Positions 11,206 through 22,150 are shown, numbered from the stretch's first letter. The stretch: 64,000 bases of DNA from Cymbomonas tetramitiformis (GCA_001247695.2 LGRX02034649.1:1-64000), one strand, 5' to 3'. A program made the numbers and translations. Notes: generated from the letters alone by a model not told the origin.

Positions 11206-13325
11206 GACGAATTGGCACTGGACTTTTCCTGCTGAAAGGACCAAGGACAGAGCGCTCACTTGAAGACTTCGAAGAGCACAGGCTGGTTCAGAGAGGATCA
11301 CTCCAAGAGTCAAGTCACCTCTGTGCAGCGCTCTGTGCTGTACGCCCGCCATTCAGCAGTACTCCACGAAGGCCAGGCAGTGACATCAGCCATGATTCCA
11401 CCAACGATAGCTGAACACCGATTAGACAAACTGCGCCGTGAGCATCAACTGTCATTCGGTAACAGCCACTTTCGAGGAGAGCACTCAAGGGCATACATAC
11501 GAGGGAACGCTCTCTTGCGAAAACAAGCTTGTCACGGTGAACCTTCCTTGACAGACGTGAGAGATGTAGGTTTCGGTGGCACTGATTCATCAGGTGTTTG
11601 CGGCGGGGTCTCCGCTTCTGTCGCAGGCAGGCAGGCGGGAACGCTCTAGCTATGCAAGTGCCTCGAACCTTCGGTTTAGAACGACGGTGGCAGGTATATG
11701 CGTCATTTGGCCTGTCAGAGAGGTCTACCTGGTAAACATTGATGTCGGTTCGATCACCAAAGGCCTTTGAAAATGGGGTTACCCAAGTCGTAATCATTTC
11801 CTGGAGGGCCGACCGGAAACAGCGGCTGGCATGAGAAAGCGTCTTTTGCAGGTGAGATACTACTTCCAACGGGTACGGCCTCCGATATGCTGGAGATCGT
11901 CAACAAGCGGAGCGATCCTTTTCTTTATGAGATATATGGTTTCGCAACTTAGAATGGATATTACCTGCCCGCTTGCCCGGAAAAGGCAGCAAACCAGCGA
12001 CGCCCGAAGGTTATCGGCTCTGGGAGGAAGGATGCACGACTCTCCGTCCACGTCCGTTGTATCCAGAGTTGGAAACACTTGCGCTGCATACGATGTTACC
12101 AACTTGGAAGGAGTCTCGTGCAACTGTGCCAGATCCAAAAACGAGGTTCAATAGTACTTCATTACACTACGACTGCAAGCTCAAGCACTCGATTGCGGCC
12201 AGAGTTGAAGCTGCAAATCCTTGCAGCAAGCTCTCCGATCGTAGACAAGATACCTTCCAGGTAGGGCAAGCCAAAGGCAGAAAATGTACAGGATCATTAT
12301 AAGAACCGTGAGAGCCGGCTCCTTGGCGCTAAGGATCGGATGTCTAACGGATTCCTTTTTACAAGCTTAGAGCCTGAAGCTATTCACGTGTAGGCAAACC
12401 GCGCAACAAGTGTACAGCACCCACCTTGCCGCTATTCTCTTTCATTTCTCTAAATTCATCAAAGTAAGATCGACGTAAATCATTGTTCCTGCGAGGACCA
12501 ATACCACAGCTCCCGACGATCGAGCTTAGAATATTTGCATACGTGCATCCAAAAACGATCCGTCAAGTAGTTCAAGGTCGAACATTTCCTCTCTATAATA
12601 TCACGCAGGGGATTATTCATCGTTTCCCAGCCGTCAACAACTACGCCACAAGGAACTAAGACGGCGGGTCGTACAATTCCTTTCTCCGAGCTGCAACCGC
12701 TTCTTTGCTAAAAACCTGCAGTCCGAGACGACAATTATGGATCAGTCCATAGATACTTCAAACGATCAGACAAGAGTAACAGGTGCCATGCAGCCATACT
12801 GACGCCACGTGCCCTTACGTTTCCTCGAGCAAGCCATGCTTGGTATTTTTGATAGAGAAGCTTGCACCTCCTCCGAGAAATCAATCAAGTGCACATTTGG
12901 CTACAATTATGCTCACCTGCCAGAAGTTTATGTCCCGGACGAATATTTTTGGTTCCTTAAGGGGAATAGTCCTTTGTGCTCTACAAAAGCTCGCCAGGGC
13001 TAGTCTTGCAGCCATTCAATATAGAGTCGTGTGAAGCCGACTGGAGAGCCCAAAATCTCAAGCAACAACGTTTGTTTCCCGTTACAACGTTAACACAGCG
13101 AATCTGTCAGCGTATACCAAAGTGGCAGCATGCCGTTAATGCATCAAGGGTGCAATATACCAATATATGGCACTCCGCTGTTCTCTAGATTCTTGCTAAC
13201 TGTAAAAACCTACCTACGCTACTGTAGTCAATTTCTCGATTTCAGGTGACCCGTCCGTCACTTCACAAGCGAGTGCAGATCGAGATCCGACGCGCGTCGG
13301 TCTCGCTCGGAAGTCTCGAGTCTAT
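11206..13325. other. No gene recognised
   Basis: About 2.1 kb between the minisatellite and the left end of the retrotransposon. Several reading frames of 80-185 codons exist on both strands, but none shows a domain, biased codon use or splice context I could support. Confidence 0.5.
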
Positions 13326-13570
13326 ACTGTTGATCGCCGACTTTCCTTCCGTCATCAGTGATGACCGTCATTCAGGAGACGGATCGTCCGATCTCACTCC
13401 TCGGATCGCGGAAATGAAGAATCGCGAAGTGGCGGTTCACCTCCAGCTTCGTAGTCCAAGTGTCGCAGAGTGTCGCTCTTAAGTCGGAAATTGGTGAAAA
13501 TACTTCACTTTTCCTACCTGCTGACGATTGCTGCGTCTTTCTTCTCCGTTTCCTAACGCAAGTTTTCTTC
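13326..13570 (+). repeat. Left split direct repeat A1 (element 1)
   Basis: 245 bp matching A2 at 21857-22101 with about two substitutions. It starts with ACTGTTGATCGCCGAC and contains the perfect near-terminal palindrome GTCATCAGTGATGAC (13351-13365). It ends just before the first ATG of the element and probably carries the promoter or leader. Confidence 0.9.
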
Positions 13571-13578
13571 TTACAATC

Positions 13579-15513
13579 ATGGTTTCCGCAGCAATCGCTA
13601 CTAGTTCTGATTTGCGGAGGGCGACCCGCGCCTCCCGCAGCGCACGGCCCCGTCTGCTTGATGAGAATTCCGTGCCCAACGTTATGTCGTCCGCGTTTAA
13701 TGCAGCGACCGCGGCTCTGCGGGTCTCCCCTCCGCGGGAGGAGCCCGCAATCTTTCGCTCGTTGGGTCTTAATGAATCTGAAGACGGTGACGAGGTGGTC
13801 GACGCGGGGGAAAGGTGGTCCCGAGAGAATGTTGAAACGCCGGAGTCGCCGTCCGGACCGTCCTTGTTGCAGGAATTGTCGTTTGGCGACCAAGCTGCCC
13901 CTGGACGCGCTGACTCTCCTCCTCCGGCAAGAAATGTGCTGCAGAGAACGTCCTTGGCGGAGGATGTTGCGGGGGGGGCCAGCCTCCCTCTCCGTCCGCA
14001 GGCGTCCCGCGATGAAGTCCACCACGCGACGGAGGAAAGGCTGACTATTCCCGACCTGACGGTGAACGCCTTTACTGGACTTAACTTCTTCGTGCTGCCT
14101 AGCAAGGAATTACTTCTGAACCCCTCAATCTTTAAGACCGAGCACCTTCGGAAGATCTGTGCCAAGGTCCCTGGTCTGGAGGTGTCGAACAACCAGTCCA
14201 GAGCAACTATGGTTCGGAATTTGGAGAGCTTCCGCGAGGTGCTGGAGAGGTCACGTACGCCCCCGACGGGGGATATGGCTACACCTGTGACTTTGACCCC
14301 GCGTACTGATCTGAACGCGGGGGGGCCGGTCCCCCCGCCAATGGGGGACGTCCCGACTGACTTGGTGTCCCGGGAATCGGGACACCAAACGCCTCCAGTT
14401 GTCCCGGTCACCGAGGGCACGGGCCCCCGACGGCCCCCGTCCCCGTTGTACGTCCGGCCGGGAGCCGCGCAGAACCCGACGTACCCGCCGGGGTTCGGCC
14501 CGCACACGGACCCGAATGCGGAGCAAGGTCTTTTCTCTGGCCTCGACCCCCCCGCAAGCCAAGCACAAGAACCTCTGCAACCAGCCCAGGTAGCTAGCCC
14601 GAGCGCTCCTGCTTGCCCTCTCCTTTTCCTTTAGAAATTTGAATTCGTTTCGGTTTAATTTGCTAGGGCCTTCTCCTTCCCTGTAGTTTGATACAAACTT
14701 AATCAGCCTGTTCAACCCGTTTCACTAGTTAGGAATTTCTTCCCCTCTTTTAGAATAGTCCGGTCCCCGTCCTCGTGTCACAAAGAGTAATTAGTTAGGG
14801 CCCTTGCAGTAATCTAGGAGCGCAGTGCCTGGGCTTGTGGGCGCTTCCTAGGTGGTGAAATTTGGTTCTTGTAAACTTTTATGCTGCTGTTTGTAGCCTG
14901 CCAATTTAAAAAGTTTTGACTTGCTTTAAAAAGTTTGAATTTAAAATGCTGCTTGTGTCCCGTGGGGACAACAAGAACTTGGTTATCCTCACACTGAGTG
15001 AGGCTCTTCTTGGAAGAGTATGTACCCCGTGGGGGTTTTTTGTTGTTTGAAATCCTCAATCTGTGAGGTGTCTCCTCTTGGAGGGACATTGTACCCCGTG
15101 GGGGTTGTTTATGTGGACAATTGGTTCCAAAATATCTGGTCGGATGTAAGCTCCTGGTTATGGGCCTTCTTGACAAAAATTGGTTGATATTGCAGGCTCG
15201 GGAGGCTGATGATGAAGTGGTGCTCACAAGAACTCTGACTGCCCCAACGGTGGGAGATGATTGTGCCATTTGCCTAGCCAGCCTGCTAGGAGAGATGCCG
15301 TGTGTGTCAACTGCATGCAATCACCACTATCATGTAGCCTGTTTCGATGGCCTGAATGAAATGTACCATTTGACCAGCTTGGTCCAGCCAGCAGCAATAC
15401 ATGCTGTTTTCACCATGACCTATAGAAAAGTAGTCAGATGTCCATTGTGTAGATCTGTGCTGATTGTGGATGAACTCCCATATGGGGAGGACAGATTCAC
15501 ATATCTGTGGTAG
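13579..15513 (+). CDS. ORF1: Gag-like protein with spliced RING-H2 finger
   Basis: Exon 1 (13579-14589, 337 codons) starts at the first ATG after the A1 repeat. Exon 2 (15196-15513, 105 codons plus TAG) follows an acceptor TTGATATTGCAG. The donor is CAG followed by GTAGCT, and both sides are phase 0, giving 442 residues. The first exon is Ser/Pro/Arg-rich, with a folded-looking centre (about residues 155-235, including KTEHLRKICAKVPG) and a proline-rich tail. Exon 2 carries CAIC, CNHHYHVAC and CPLC, the C-x2-C...C-x-H-x2-H-x2-C...C-x2-C order of a RING-H2 finger, normally an E3 ubiquitin-ligase module. Exon 1 alone would stop at 14634. The role in the element is unknown. The splice is inferred. 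Confidence 0.65.
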
Positions 15514-16121
15514 ATATAGTTGTATTATTTTTCTGAGGGCAGTCTTGCATGAGAGTTGTAATTTCCTGATTGTTGCATTGTTTCAAAAATTTGGCATTAA
15601 TTGTTGTGATTAGGATCAAAATTGTTTGCTGTTGTTATGATGATAAATAATTGCTGCAATTGAGATGAATGCTATTTGAAAATATGAATTTGTTTATATT
15701 GAAAATATGAATTTGTTATGTTACAACTTGAATTGCTGTGAGGATTGCTGAAAATAGGATTGAAATTATTGCTGTTATCATGATGATGAAGTTGCTCTAA
15801 TTATGACGAAATAGTTCCTGTAATGTTGGACAATAAGTACTGCATTTATGATGACTATGATTGCTTTGTTCGATGTGAGGATAGGTATGAAAATTTCTTT
15901 GATCCGATCGATGAAAAAATTGCATGCTCGTGACAAGCTGATGCTGGAATTAATGATTAGGGAGGGTGATGTGATTGCCTCAGATTATGACCCCTTATGA
16001 TTATTGCATTACGTGCATTGTCAGAGTGGGGGCGAGAAGATGTTACTGTTGTAACACATTATTATGCATGTTTGTATCGAGGCAAAGGACGATATGTGAG
16101 TGTTTCCTCAACCTCAAGTAA

Positions 16122-16838
16122 ATGAAGATGGATGGTGGCATGAGGGAGCAGGCTCCTTTGGGATTGGCATCATCGATGACGCCGGGATTCGACATTCAGG
16201 CGTACGTGGACTCGGTGCTCCAAAGATCCATGCAAGAGGAGACCAAGGGGGTCTCCAACTGGTTGAAAGCACACCGATTGAGAAGCGAGCTGTTGGACTG
16301 GTGCCTGACCCCGGGGAAATCGGTGCCGGAGATACCGAAGCTGATGCGAAAGGTGGCAGCTGCTTTTGGTTTGCCGGGAGCTAGTTCGAGGGAGCCGGAG
16401 ACTCCTCAGTCCTTGTATTCCCTTGCCACTCTCATCGAGAGGGAGTTGGCAGGAGGTACTAGGGATGCGTCCTTGCCGGACAATCACATTGCCCTGTTTG
16501 CACATCAACAAATAAGGGCTACAGTTCCAGAGTGTGAGAAGGATGATACGCACGAGTCAGAATTGCAGATGTTCATTAAAACCCAATCCAAGAAGGCCTC
16601 GTTATCAGGAGCCACTAAGCATGTTACTGCAAAACCGGGAGCCCCTGCAGATGGTAATGCCAAATGTCCAAAATGCCAGGGGTCACATATGCTGCGGGAC
16701 TGCAAGTCCCCTTATGCGTTGAACAAGGATGGATCCATCAATGTGACTTGGGTGGACAAACGAAATAAGAATGACAATAGGAATAACCAAAACCAGTTGC
16801 CTCAGTTGCCACCACCTCCTCAGAGGGAGCCTGTTTAG
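16122..16838 (+). CDS. gag: ORF2: Gag with CCHC zinc knuckle
   Basis: A 238-residue protein from the ATG at 16122 to TAG at 16836-16838. It is mostly helical, with a predicted capsid-like region (residues about 15-150). A zinc knuckle of the form C-x2-C-x3-H-x4-C (CPKCQGSHMLRDC) lies near residue 190, then a basic, Asn/Gln/Pro-rich tail. This is the standard RNA-binding end of a retroelement Gag, which packages element RNA in cytoplasmic particles. It is read separately from ORF1 and the RT frame. The next gene begins about 850 bp downstream, past a repetitive stretch. Confidence 0.75.
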   Translation: MKMDGGMREQAPLGLASSMTPGFDIQAYVDSVLQRSMQEETKGVSNWLKAHRLRSELLDWCLTPGKSVPEIPKLMRKVAAAFGLPGASSREPETPQSLYSLATLIERELAGGTRDASLPDNHIALFAHQQIRATVPECEKDDTHESELQMFIKTQSKKASLSGATKHVTAKPGAPADGNAKCPKCQGSHMLRDCKSPYALNKDGSINVTWVDKRNKNDNRNNQNQLPQLPPPPQREPV

Positions 16839-16984
16839 AAATCGTCAAAAGTTGCCAGAATGCTGGTCTGTATAATATGTATATAGTGTATCAATATTTG
16901 GGAGCGGGCCAGGATGCCTGTCTTACCTTGTAACATCAGATTCCAGGTTTAAATACCAAATTGAAATGCATTGTTGTATGTGAT

Positions 16985-17395
16985 ATGGATTTGCTTGATA
17001 AGTTAATTTTGCATTTTTGTGAATTTGCTCTACGTTAGATTTTCGAAATGTCGATTTGGCTGATTTTGCTCTACGTTAGATTTTCAGATTTCAAATTCGG
17101 GATGCTGGATTTTTCGAATTTTGGATTTGGTATTTTTGCTCTACGTTGGATTTCGAAATTTCGATTTGGCTGATTTTGCTCTACGTTAGATTTTCAGTCT
17201 TCAGTCTTCGGGATGCTGGATTTTCGAATTTTGGATTTGTTTTTTTGCTCTACGTTAGATTTTCGAAATTTCGATTTCGCTGATTTTGCTCTACGTTAAA
17301 TTTTCAGATTTCAGCCTTCGGGATCCTGGATTTCGATAATTGGATTTGCTTTTTTTGCTCTACGTTAGATTTCGGGATCAGCTTCGGAACACTGG
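16985..17395 (+). repeat. Internal tandem repeats with TTTGCTCTACGTTAGATTTT core
   Basis: About seven copies of a core (TTTGCTCTACGTTAGATTTT, small variants) at spacings near 55 bp, in a higher-order unit of about 110 bp with GGGATGCTGGATTTT. They sit inside element 1 between Gag and the RT frame, which is otherwise non-coding from 16839 to about 17640. Function unknown; a spacer, enhancer or RNA structure are all possible. Confidence 0.75.
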
Positions 17396-17638
17396 GTTTC
17401 GGACTTTGGGATGCATATCTCAAGTTGGAGTGCTTCGCGGATACAGGCAATTAATGCCAATTACCTTGCCTGCACGGACCACCTGGTCCCGTCCGTCATA
17501 GAAGCCTCCCTTTAACATGGGGATGCTGGACGGTTAGAGTACTGACCACAACGGGTGGGTTACTCTCACGAGTAGCACACCGGAAGTGGCCAGGCTCGAA
17601 AATCGTCCATCCCTTTCCACAAGATTGGGGCCCGGTAG

Positions 17639-20335
17639 AGACCGGGGTGCGATTTTCGAGGAGCATTTCTCCTGAAAGGAAGAGTGCTCTGGTGTGGTTG
17701 TTGTCTCGAACAGGGACACGAGCCAAACTCAGCCCCACGGAAGGGATTGCTTTTCTTCGATGGTGCATGCCGCTTTAACGCATCGCCGGATTTGAGGCAA
17801 GCCTCGTTCGGGGTGGCACTCTGCTCAGAACAAGGTCAACAGTGGACCCGGGACTACGGACGCCTTGGATCCAAGACGAATAATTATGCAGAATTCGTGG
17901 GGGCCGTGATTGCAATCCAAAGAGCAATAGAATGGAACTTGACCACAGCAACAATTGTTGGGGACTCGGAGCTGGTGGTGTCAGCATTCTCGGGCTCCCG
18001 TAACGTTATCGCAAAAGACTTGGAGAGACTACTTATCGTTGGGAAAGCTCACATGGCCTTGCGCCCGGATTGTGTTTTCAATTTCAAGCATGTGGCACGG
18101 GACCACAATAAACTGGCTGACAGCCTGGCCAACTTCGCACTGGATTCTGGCATGCCGGCTACGACAAGTGTGAGGGACCCGCTTGCATTTATTACCATGG
18201 CAGTAAAAGGATTCGACAGTGCCCGGGAAGTGATGGACGGGCAACAGTCCTTAGGGCCATGTGAAGCCCAAGGGCGGGACACCTTGGCCCCTTCAGTAAT
18301 TGATGCCCTCAGTGGTAATTTGGTCCCGGACCCCCTTTCCGCACCAGCTAGGGATCCGGGGGAGTTCCGGGTGGGAACTATCCATGAGTGTACCCAGTTC
18401 TGGGACACGGTGGTAACATCATCAGAGATGGGATTGCTGGTCAAAGAATGGGCAAAGAATGGAGTCTCCATCTTGGATTTCTTCCAACACTTTTCAGGCA
18501 CTTACGAAGGGGCTCGTTTCGACTCAAGAACACCCCCGAGGATGCAGTTCAAGAATCATGCGATCCCAGATCATTTGATCCCCTGGATCTCTGGGAAGAT
18601 ACAGGACGAGCTCAGGTGGGGAGCGATAAGAGTCTGGGGCAAAGAAGGGGAATGCTCTCCCCCGCATCTTGTTATGCCGGTAGGAGTGGAGCCAGCCAAA
18701 CCAAGAAAGATCAACGATGCAAGATTCCTTAACCTTTGGTGTAAGGATATTCCGTTTACCTACGAGTCGGTGACAATGCTTCCACAAATCCTAGAGGTGG
18801 GGGATCCGGCATTTATTATGGACCAAGCGAACGGATTCTTCCATGTGATGCTTACAGAGGAGTCGCAACAGTACATGGGTTTCCTGTGGGATGGCGTTTA
18901 TTACGTCTATACAGTTCTCAATTTTGGATGGAAGCTAGCGCCGGTCATTTATAGCGCCTTCGCGGGAGAATTCGCGGGATTCATCCGGCGGCTGGGGATA
19001 CCATATTTATACTACATTGATGATAATGCCGGGGGGCCGGCCCCAGTGGGAGCTTCAACTCTTACGAAACATGAAAGAGCCAAAATCTCGGCGTTCGTTG
19101 TCTCGTCATGCATGACGGCGGCAGGATATTTTATTCATCTGGAGAAGACGGAGTTCATTCCGTCCTTGACCATCACCTGGCTAGGCATTGGTATTGACCT
19201 TGCGAAGCAGGAATTCTTCATCCCGCAGAAAAAATGGGATAAGTTCTTGAGCCTGGCAACGGACCTGCGAGCTTCGTCAAGTATTTCGGCCAGGGACCTG
19301 GAAAGAGTGGCAGGAAAGTTGGTTTCAATGTCAATCGCAGCCCCGGGCATCCTTATTGCATGCAGGAGGCTGTATGCCTTCCTGGCAAAGAGGCACGAAT
19401 TCTGCAGAAAAAGTTTTTTCCTGAACAGTAAGCAGATGAGGCATTTCAAACTCTACTTGGGTCAACTCTTCCAGCCGTCGCTGATTAAGGTGTCCGCATT
19501 CAGGAAGCAGGCCCACTGCTCGATACTCGTGGATACAAACGTCGATGGTACAAAAGTCACGGCATCAATCAGAGCAGGGGAATTCCAAGATGAAATTTCG
19601 TGCTATCGAGATTTGAGAACCTGCTCGTCGGTGGATCAGTCAATGTTGATTTCTGAAGCCTTGTTCAAAATCCCAGTAGAACGGGTCCCGCAGCGCTGGG
19701 ACATAATCTTGGACAAAAATATCTGGGATTCATCGAGAATCCTCTCGTCTAACCTGGGCGCGAAAGCATGCAAGGACTTGGCAGAAAAGCTCTATAGATT
19801 TGTCGCGGATAACAACTTGGAGCTGAAGGTGGTTTCCTTTTCAAGGGGACCTGATGGAACTATTGTAGTCCCGGATGAAGAGTCTCATTATTCATTAATG
19901 CCACGGTTCTCTCCTCTGTTGAACATGATGTTTGGACGGCACAACATCGACTGCTTCGCAACAACGGCTAATGTTCGGGGATGTCCCAAAATGCGATTTT
20001 GCTCAAGGCTGCCAGAGAAAGAAGCTTGTGGCACCAATGTCTTTGCCTATCCACTAGCTGGACTGAACTGTTATGCTAATCCGCCTTTTGCATTAATGGG
20101 ACCGTTCCTGATGTATCTTAGAGAACAGAAAGCGTCAGCCTCTGTGGTTGCTCCACAGTGGGATGGTTTCTCTCCAGATGGGTTCTGGTGGACTACGTAC
20201 AATAAGCTGTGCAAACAAAAGTTCAGAATCGCTGAAGTAGGAGAGGTCTGTTTCCAACAACTTAGAAATGGAAGATGGTCAGAAGCAGGCCCACTCCCGT
20301 GGGCAGTCTGGATTTTTAGATTCGATTTTTCTTAG
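17639..20335 (+). CDS. pol: RNase H / reverse transcriptase / RNase H-Dam-like polyprotein
   Basis: Frame open from 17639 to 20335. Residues here are numbered from GTG 17684 (883 codons). There is no ATG near the start, so it needs a splice (candidate acceptor GTCTCGAACAG near 17711), frameshifting or a non-AUG start. The N-terminus is a canonical RNase HI: D26 (FFDGAC), E70 (NNYAEF), D94 (VGDSE), D146 (KLADSL). The reverse transcriptase spans about 290-560, with motif A D380, motif B NFGWKLAP and motif C YIDD (444-447). A second, diverged RNase H-like segment follows (D617, E658, D677, D731 as possible acidic residues). The end (about 755-870) has CFAT, YANPPFAL and VVAPQW, the Dam-methylase-like tail typical of DIRS polyproteins. 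RNase H in front of RT is unusual. Confidence 0.85.
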   Translation, partial: RPGCDFRGAFLLKGRVLWCGCCLEQGHEPNSAPRKGLLFFDGACRFNASPDLRQASFGVALCSEQGQQWTRDYGRLGSKTNNYAEFVGAVIAIQRAIEWNLTTATIVGDSELVVSAFSGSRNVIAKDLERLLIVGKAHMALRPDCVFNFKHVARDHNKLADSLANFALDSGMPATTSVRDPLAFITMAVKGFDSAREVMDGQQSLGPCEAQGRDTLAPSVIDALSGNLVPDPLSAPARDPGEFRVGTIHECTQFWDTVVTSSEMGLLVKEWAKNGVSILDFFQHFSGTYEGARFDSRTPPRMQFKNHAIPDHLIPWISGKIQDELRWGAIRVWGKEGECSPPHLVMPVGVEPAKPRKINDARFLNLWCKDIPFTYESVTMLPQILEVGDPAFIMDQANGFFHVMLTEESQQYMGFLWDGVYYVYTVLNFGWKLAPVIYSAFAGEFAGFIRRLGIPYLYYIDDNAGGPAPVGASTLTKHERAKISAFVVSSCMTAAGYFIHLEKTEFIPSLTITWLGIGIDLAKQEFFIPQKKWDKFLSLATDLRASSSISARDLERVAGKLVSMSIAAPGILIACRRLYAFLAKRHEFCRKSFFLNSKQMRHFKLYLGQLFQPSLIKVSAFRKQAHCSILVDTNVDGTKVTASIRAGEFQDEISCYRDLRTCSSVDQSMLISEALFKIPVERVPQRWDIILDKNIWDSSRILSSNLGAKACKDLAEKLYRFVADNNLELKVVSFSRGPDGTIVVPDEESHYSLMPRFSPLLNMMFGRHNIDCFATTANVRGCPKMRFCSRLPEKEACGTNVFAYPLAGLNCYANPPFALMGPFLMYLREQKASASVVAPQWDGFSPDGFWWTTYNKLCKQKFRIAEVGEVCFQQLRNGRWSEAGPLPWAVWIFRFDFS

Positions 20336-20488
20336 AAACACTTCGTATTCCAAAAACACAAAATTCATGTGATATATTAATAAGCCTCCCATAGTAATCC
20401 GTTTACCCTGGAAAATAAATTGTTGAACGCCTGTAACTTTTGGGGAAGGGGAAAATTTTGAGGTTAACAGGGTGGTGGCAAGAGCCTG

Positions 20489-21628
20489 TTGAGAAAATCC
20501 CCTGACTGGGCCGCCATACATCTAAGAACGAAGGAGCTTCAGGAAGCAAGGGCCAGGGATGTGTACCAATCGGCCAAACTCCGAAATTTGCGGGCCCTCG
20601 GGGAATTCCTGGCTTGCATGACCCCACCAGAATCATTGGATTCGTGTACAGCGCAACACATCTTATGGTATCTTATTTACTTGGAACAGTTCGGTAAGAC
20701 TAACGTTCATTCGGCCACGTGCCCTCAACTGGGAAGATGTAGTTGCCCAGTCAGGCAAGCCGCAAGTTCGGTGAATTCCCTTATCGGCAGACTCTCTAGT
20801 GCCTTCCAGGATTTCGGAAGGGGCGGGTCGGACAACCCGTGCACAGGTAGGGTGGTTAAGGTCTATGAAACGATGACCAGGAATGAACAGTTGCAAGCAA
20901 GAATCACCCCAAATCAGGCAACACCACTTTTCAGTTGTACGATCGACAAGCTAGTGATTCACATGAACGCAGAGGCAGCTGGTTTTGCCTCGACACAAGA
21001 TTGGATACTTTTGTTCATCACTCTTAGATGTAAGGCAATGATCCTGATGGACTTATACGCTCTGAAGAGACCGGCGGAGCTGGGCGCCACAAGGGTGGAA
21101 GGGATCATAAGATTTCCCGATAACTCCGGTTTTCTCTTCAACTACCAGTGGGGGAAGACACTCCGTTCGGGCGATGAACACGTTTTCGGAATCAAAAGAC
21201 TCCCCGATAAATCTAAATGCCCCATCTCAGCGTTGGAGGACTACCTCCAAGTGATGAAAATTTTGGGTCTGAACCTTGCACAAGGATTCTTGTTCAAACC
21301 AATCAGGTCTGGCAAAGTGGAAAATAGTCCAATTTCCAGGAAACAGATGAATTCAGACCTCAAATGCTGGTTGCAAAAAGCAGGGCTGTTCAATGGGGAA
21401 ACATTCTTCAGCATTCGGACGGCAGGAGCAATTGAACTTTTCCTTGAAGGAGCCGACCTGCAGCAGGTTATGGGACAGGCGTATTGGAAAACAGAGAGGA
21501 TTGCTAGACATTATATGAAAGTGTGGCAAGTCTTGGGAATGTCATCCTCAAGGCAGGTAGAGAAAGTCTCGACGAAAGAATACATGGAGCTGAATGCGGC
21601 ACAATCATTCGTGCGGGTATTTGTATGA
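20489..21628 (+). CDS. Tyrosine recombinase of element 1
   Basis: Up to 379 residues; the track start is a non-ATG codon or the first Met, and the true start may be slightly downstream. The N-terminal core-binding region includes a Cys cluster (CPQLGRCSCPVR, 78-89) and NSLIGRLSSAF. The catalytic domain has R194 (KRPAELG), R310 within FSIR where the usual H-x-x-R histidine is replaced by F, W333 and the nucleophile Y342 (ARHYMKV). It should cut and join the element at its ACTGT core as a cDNA circle. It follows the RT frame by about 150 bp and precedes B1 by about 90 bp. The family is secure; activity is inferred. Confidence 0.85.
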   Translation: MRKSPDWAAIHLRTKELQEARARDVYQSAKLRNLRALGEFLACMTPPESLDSCTAQHILWYLIYLEQFGKTNVHSATCPQLGRCSCPVRQAASSVNSLIGRLSSAFQDFGRGGSDNPCTGRVVKVYETMTRNEQLQARITPNQATPLFSCTIDKLVIHMNAEAAGFASTQDWILLFITLRCKAMILMDLYALKRPAELGATRVEGIIRFPDNSGFLFNYQWGKTLRSGDEHVFGIKRLPDKSKCPISALEDYLQVMKILGLNLAQGFLFKPIRSGKVENSPISRKQMNSDLKCWLQKAGLFNGETFFSIRTAGAIELFLEGADLQQVMGQAYWKTERIARHYMKVWQVLGMSSSRQVEKVSTKEYMELNAAQSFVRVFV

Positions 21629-21720
21629 GTAATTTGATTATTAATTTCTGTTGGCTCGAGTTTGAGAGTTGGGGTGAAAAGGCGTCAAGAGGCGGGGGTT
21701 GTGAGTGTTGGCGGAGAGGC

Positions 21721-21861
21721 GACGCTGGAGTGGTGCCTTGTTGCTTCGCCTTACTTTCCGCTCTTTTTCTCGCCATTCCTACCCAACGGGAGCGGATCGG
21801 ACAAGGTGACTGGGCGGTCATCCGATTTACGGGGAATCCGCAGGATCAACAGTATCACTGT
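21721..21861 (+). repeat. Split repeat B1 (element 1)
   Basis: 141 bp matching B2 with two substitutions. It begins GACGCTGGAG and ends CAGTATCACTGT, running straight into A2 through the shared ACTGT at 21857-21861. This B1/A2 junction has the structure expected of a closed circle. Confidence 0.9.
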
Positions 21862-22101
21862 TGATCGCCGACTTTCCTTCCGTCATCAGTGATGACCGTC
21901 ATTCAGGAGACGGATCGTCCGATCTCACTCCTCGGATCGCGGAAATGAAGAATCGCGAAGTGGCGGTTCACCTCCAGCTTCGTAGTCCAAGTGTCGCAGA
22001 GTGTCGCTCTTAAGTCGGAAATTGGTGAAAATACTTCACTTTTCCTACCTGCTGACGATTGCTGCGTCTTTCTTCTTCGTTTCCTAACGCAATTTTTCTT
22101 C
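21857..22101 (+). repeat. Split repeat A2 (element 1)
   Basis: Second copy of A1 with about two differences (CTCC/CTTC and AAGTT/AATTT near the end). About 49 unique bp (22102-22150) separate it from B2. Confidence 0.9.
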
Positions 22102-22150
22102 CCTGCCCGCCCACCCTTAAAAATGGGTTCTCCAACTCAGGCTCCGATCT

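Noticed and set aside
10235..11414. Long reading frames of 140-330 codons on both strands
   Set aside because: They are overlapping translations of one GC-rich minisatellite, with the same peptide words in every frame and no splice or domain signal.
13372..14507. Minus-strand frames of 217 and 342 codons opposite ORF1
   Set aside because: GC-rich shadows; the plus frame has the ATG, splice phase and element context.
19930..20335. A functional adenine methyltransferase in element 1
   Set aside because: Only the general Dam-like tail (YANPPF, VVAPQW) common to DIRS polyproteins is visible; catalytic competence cannot be claimed from this.
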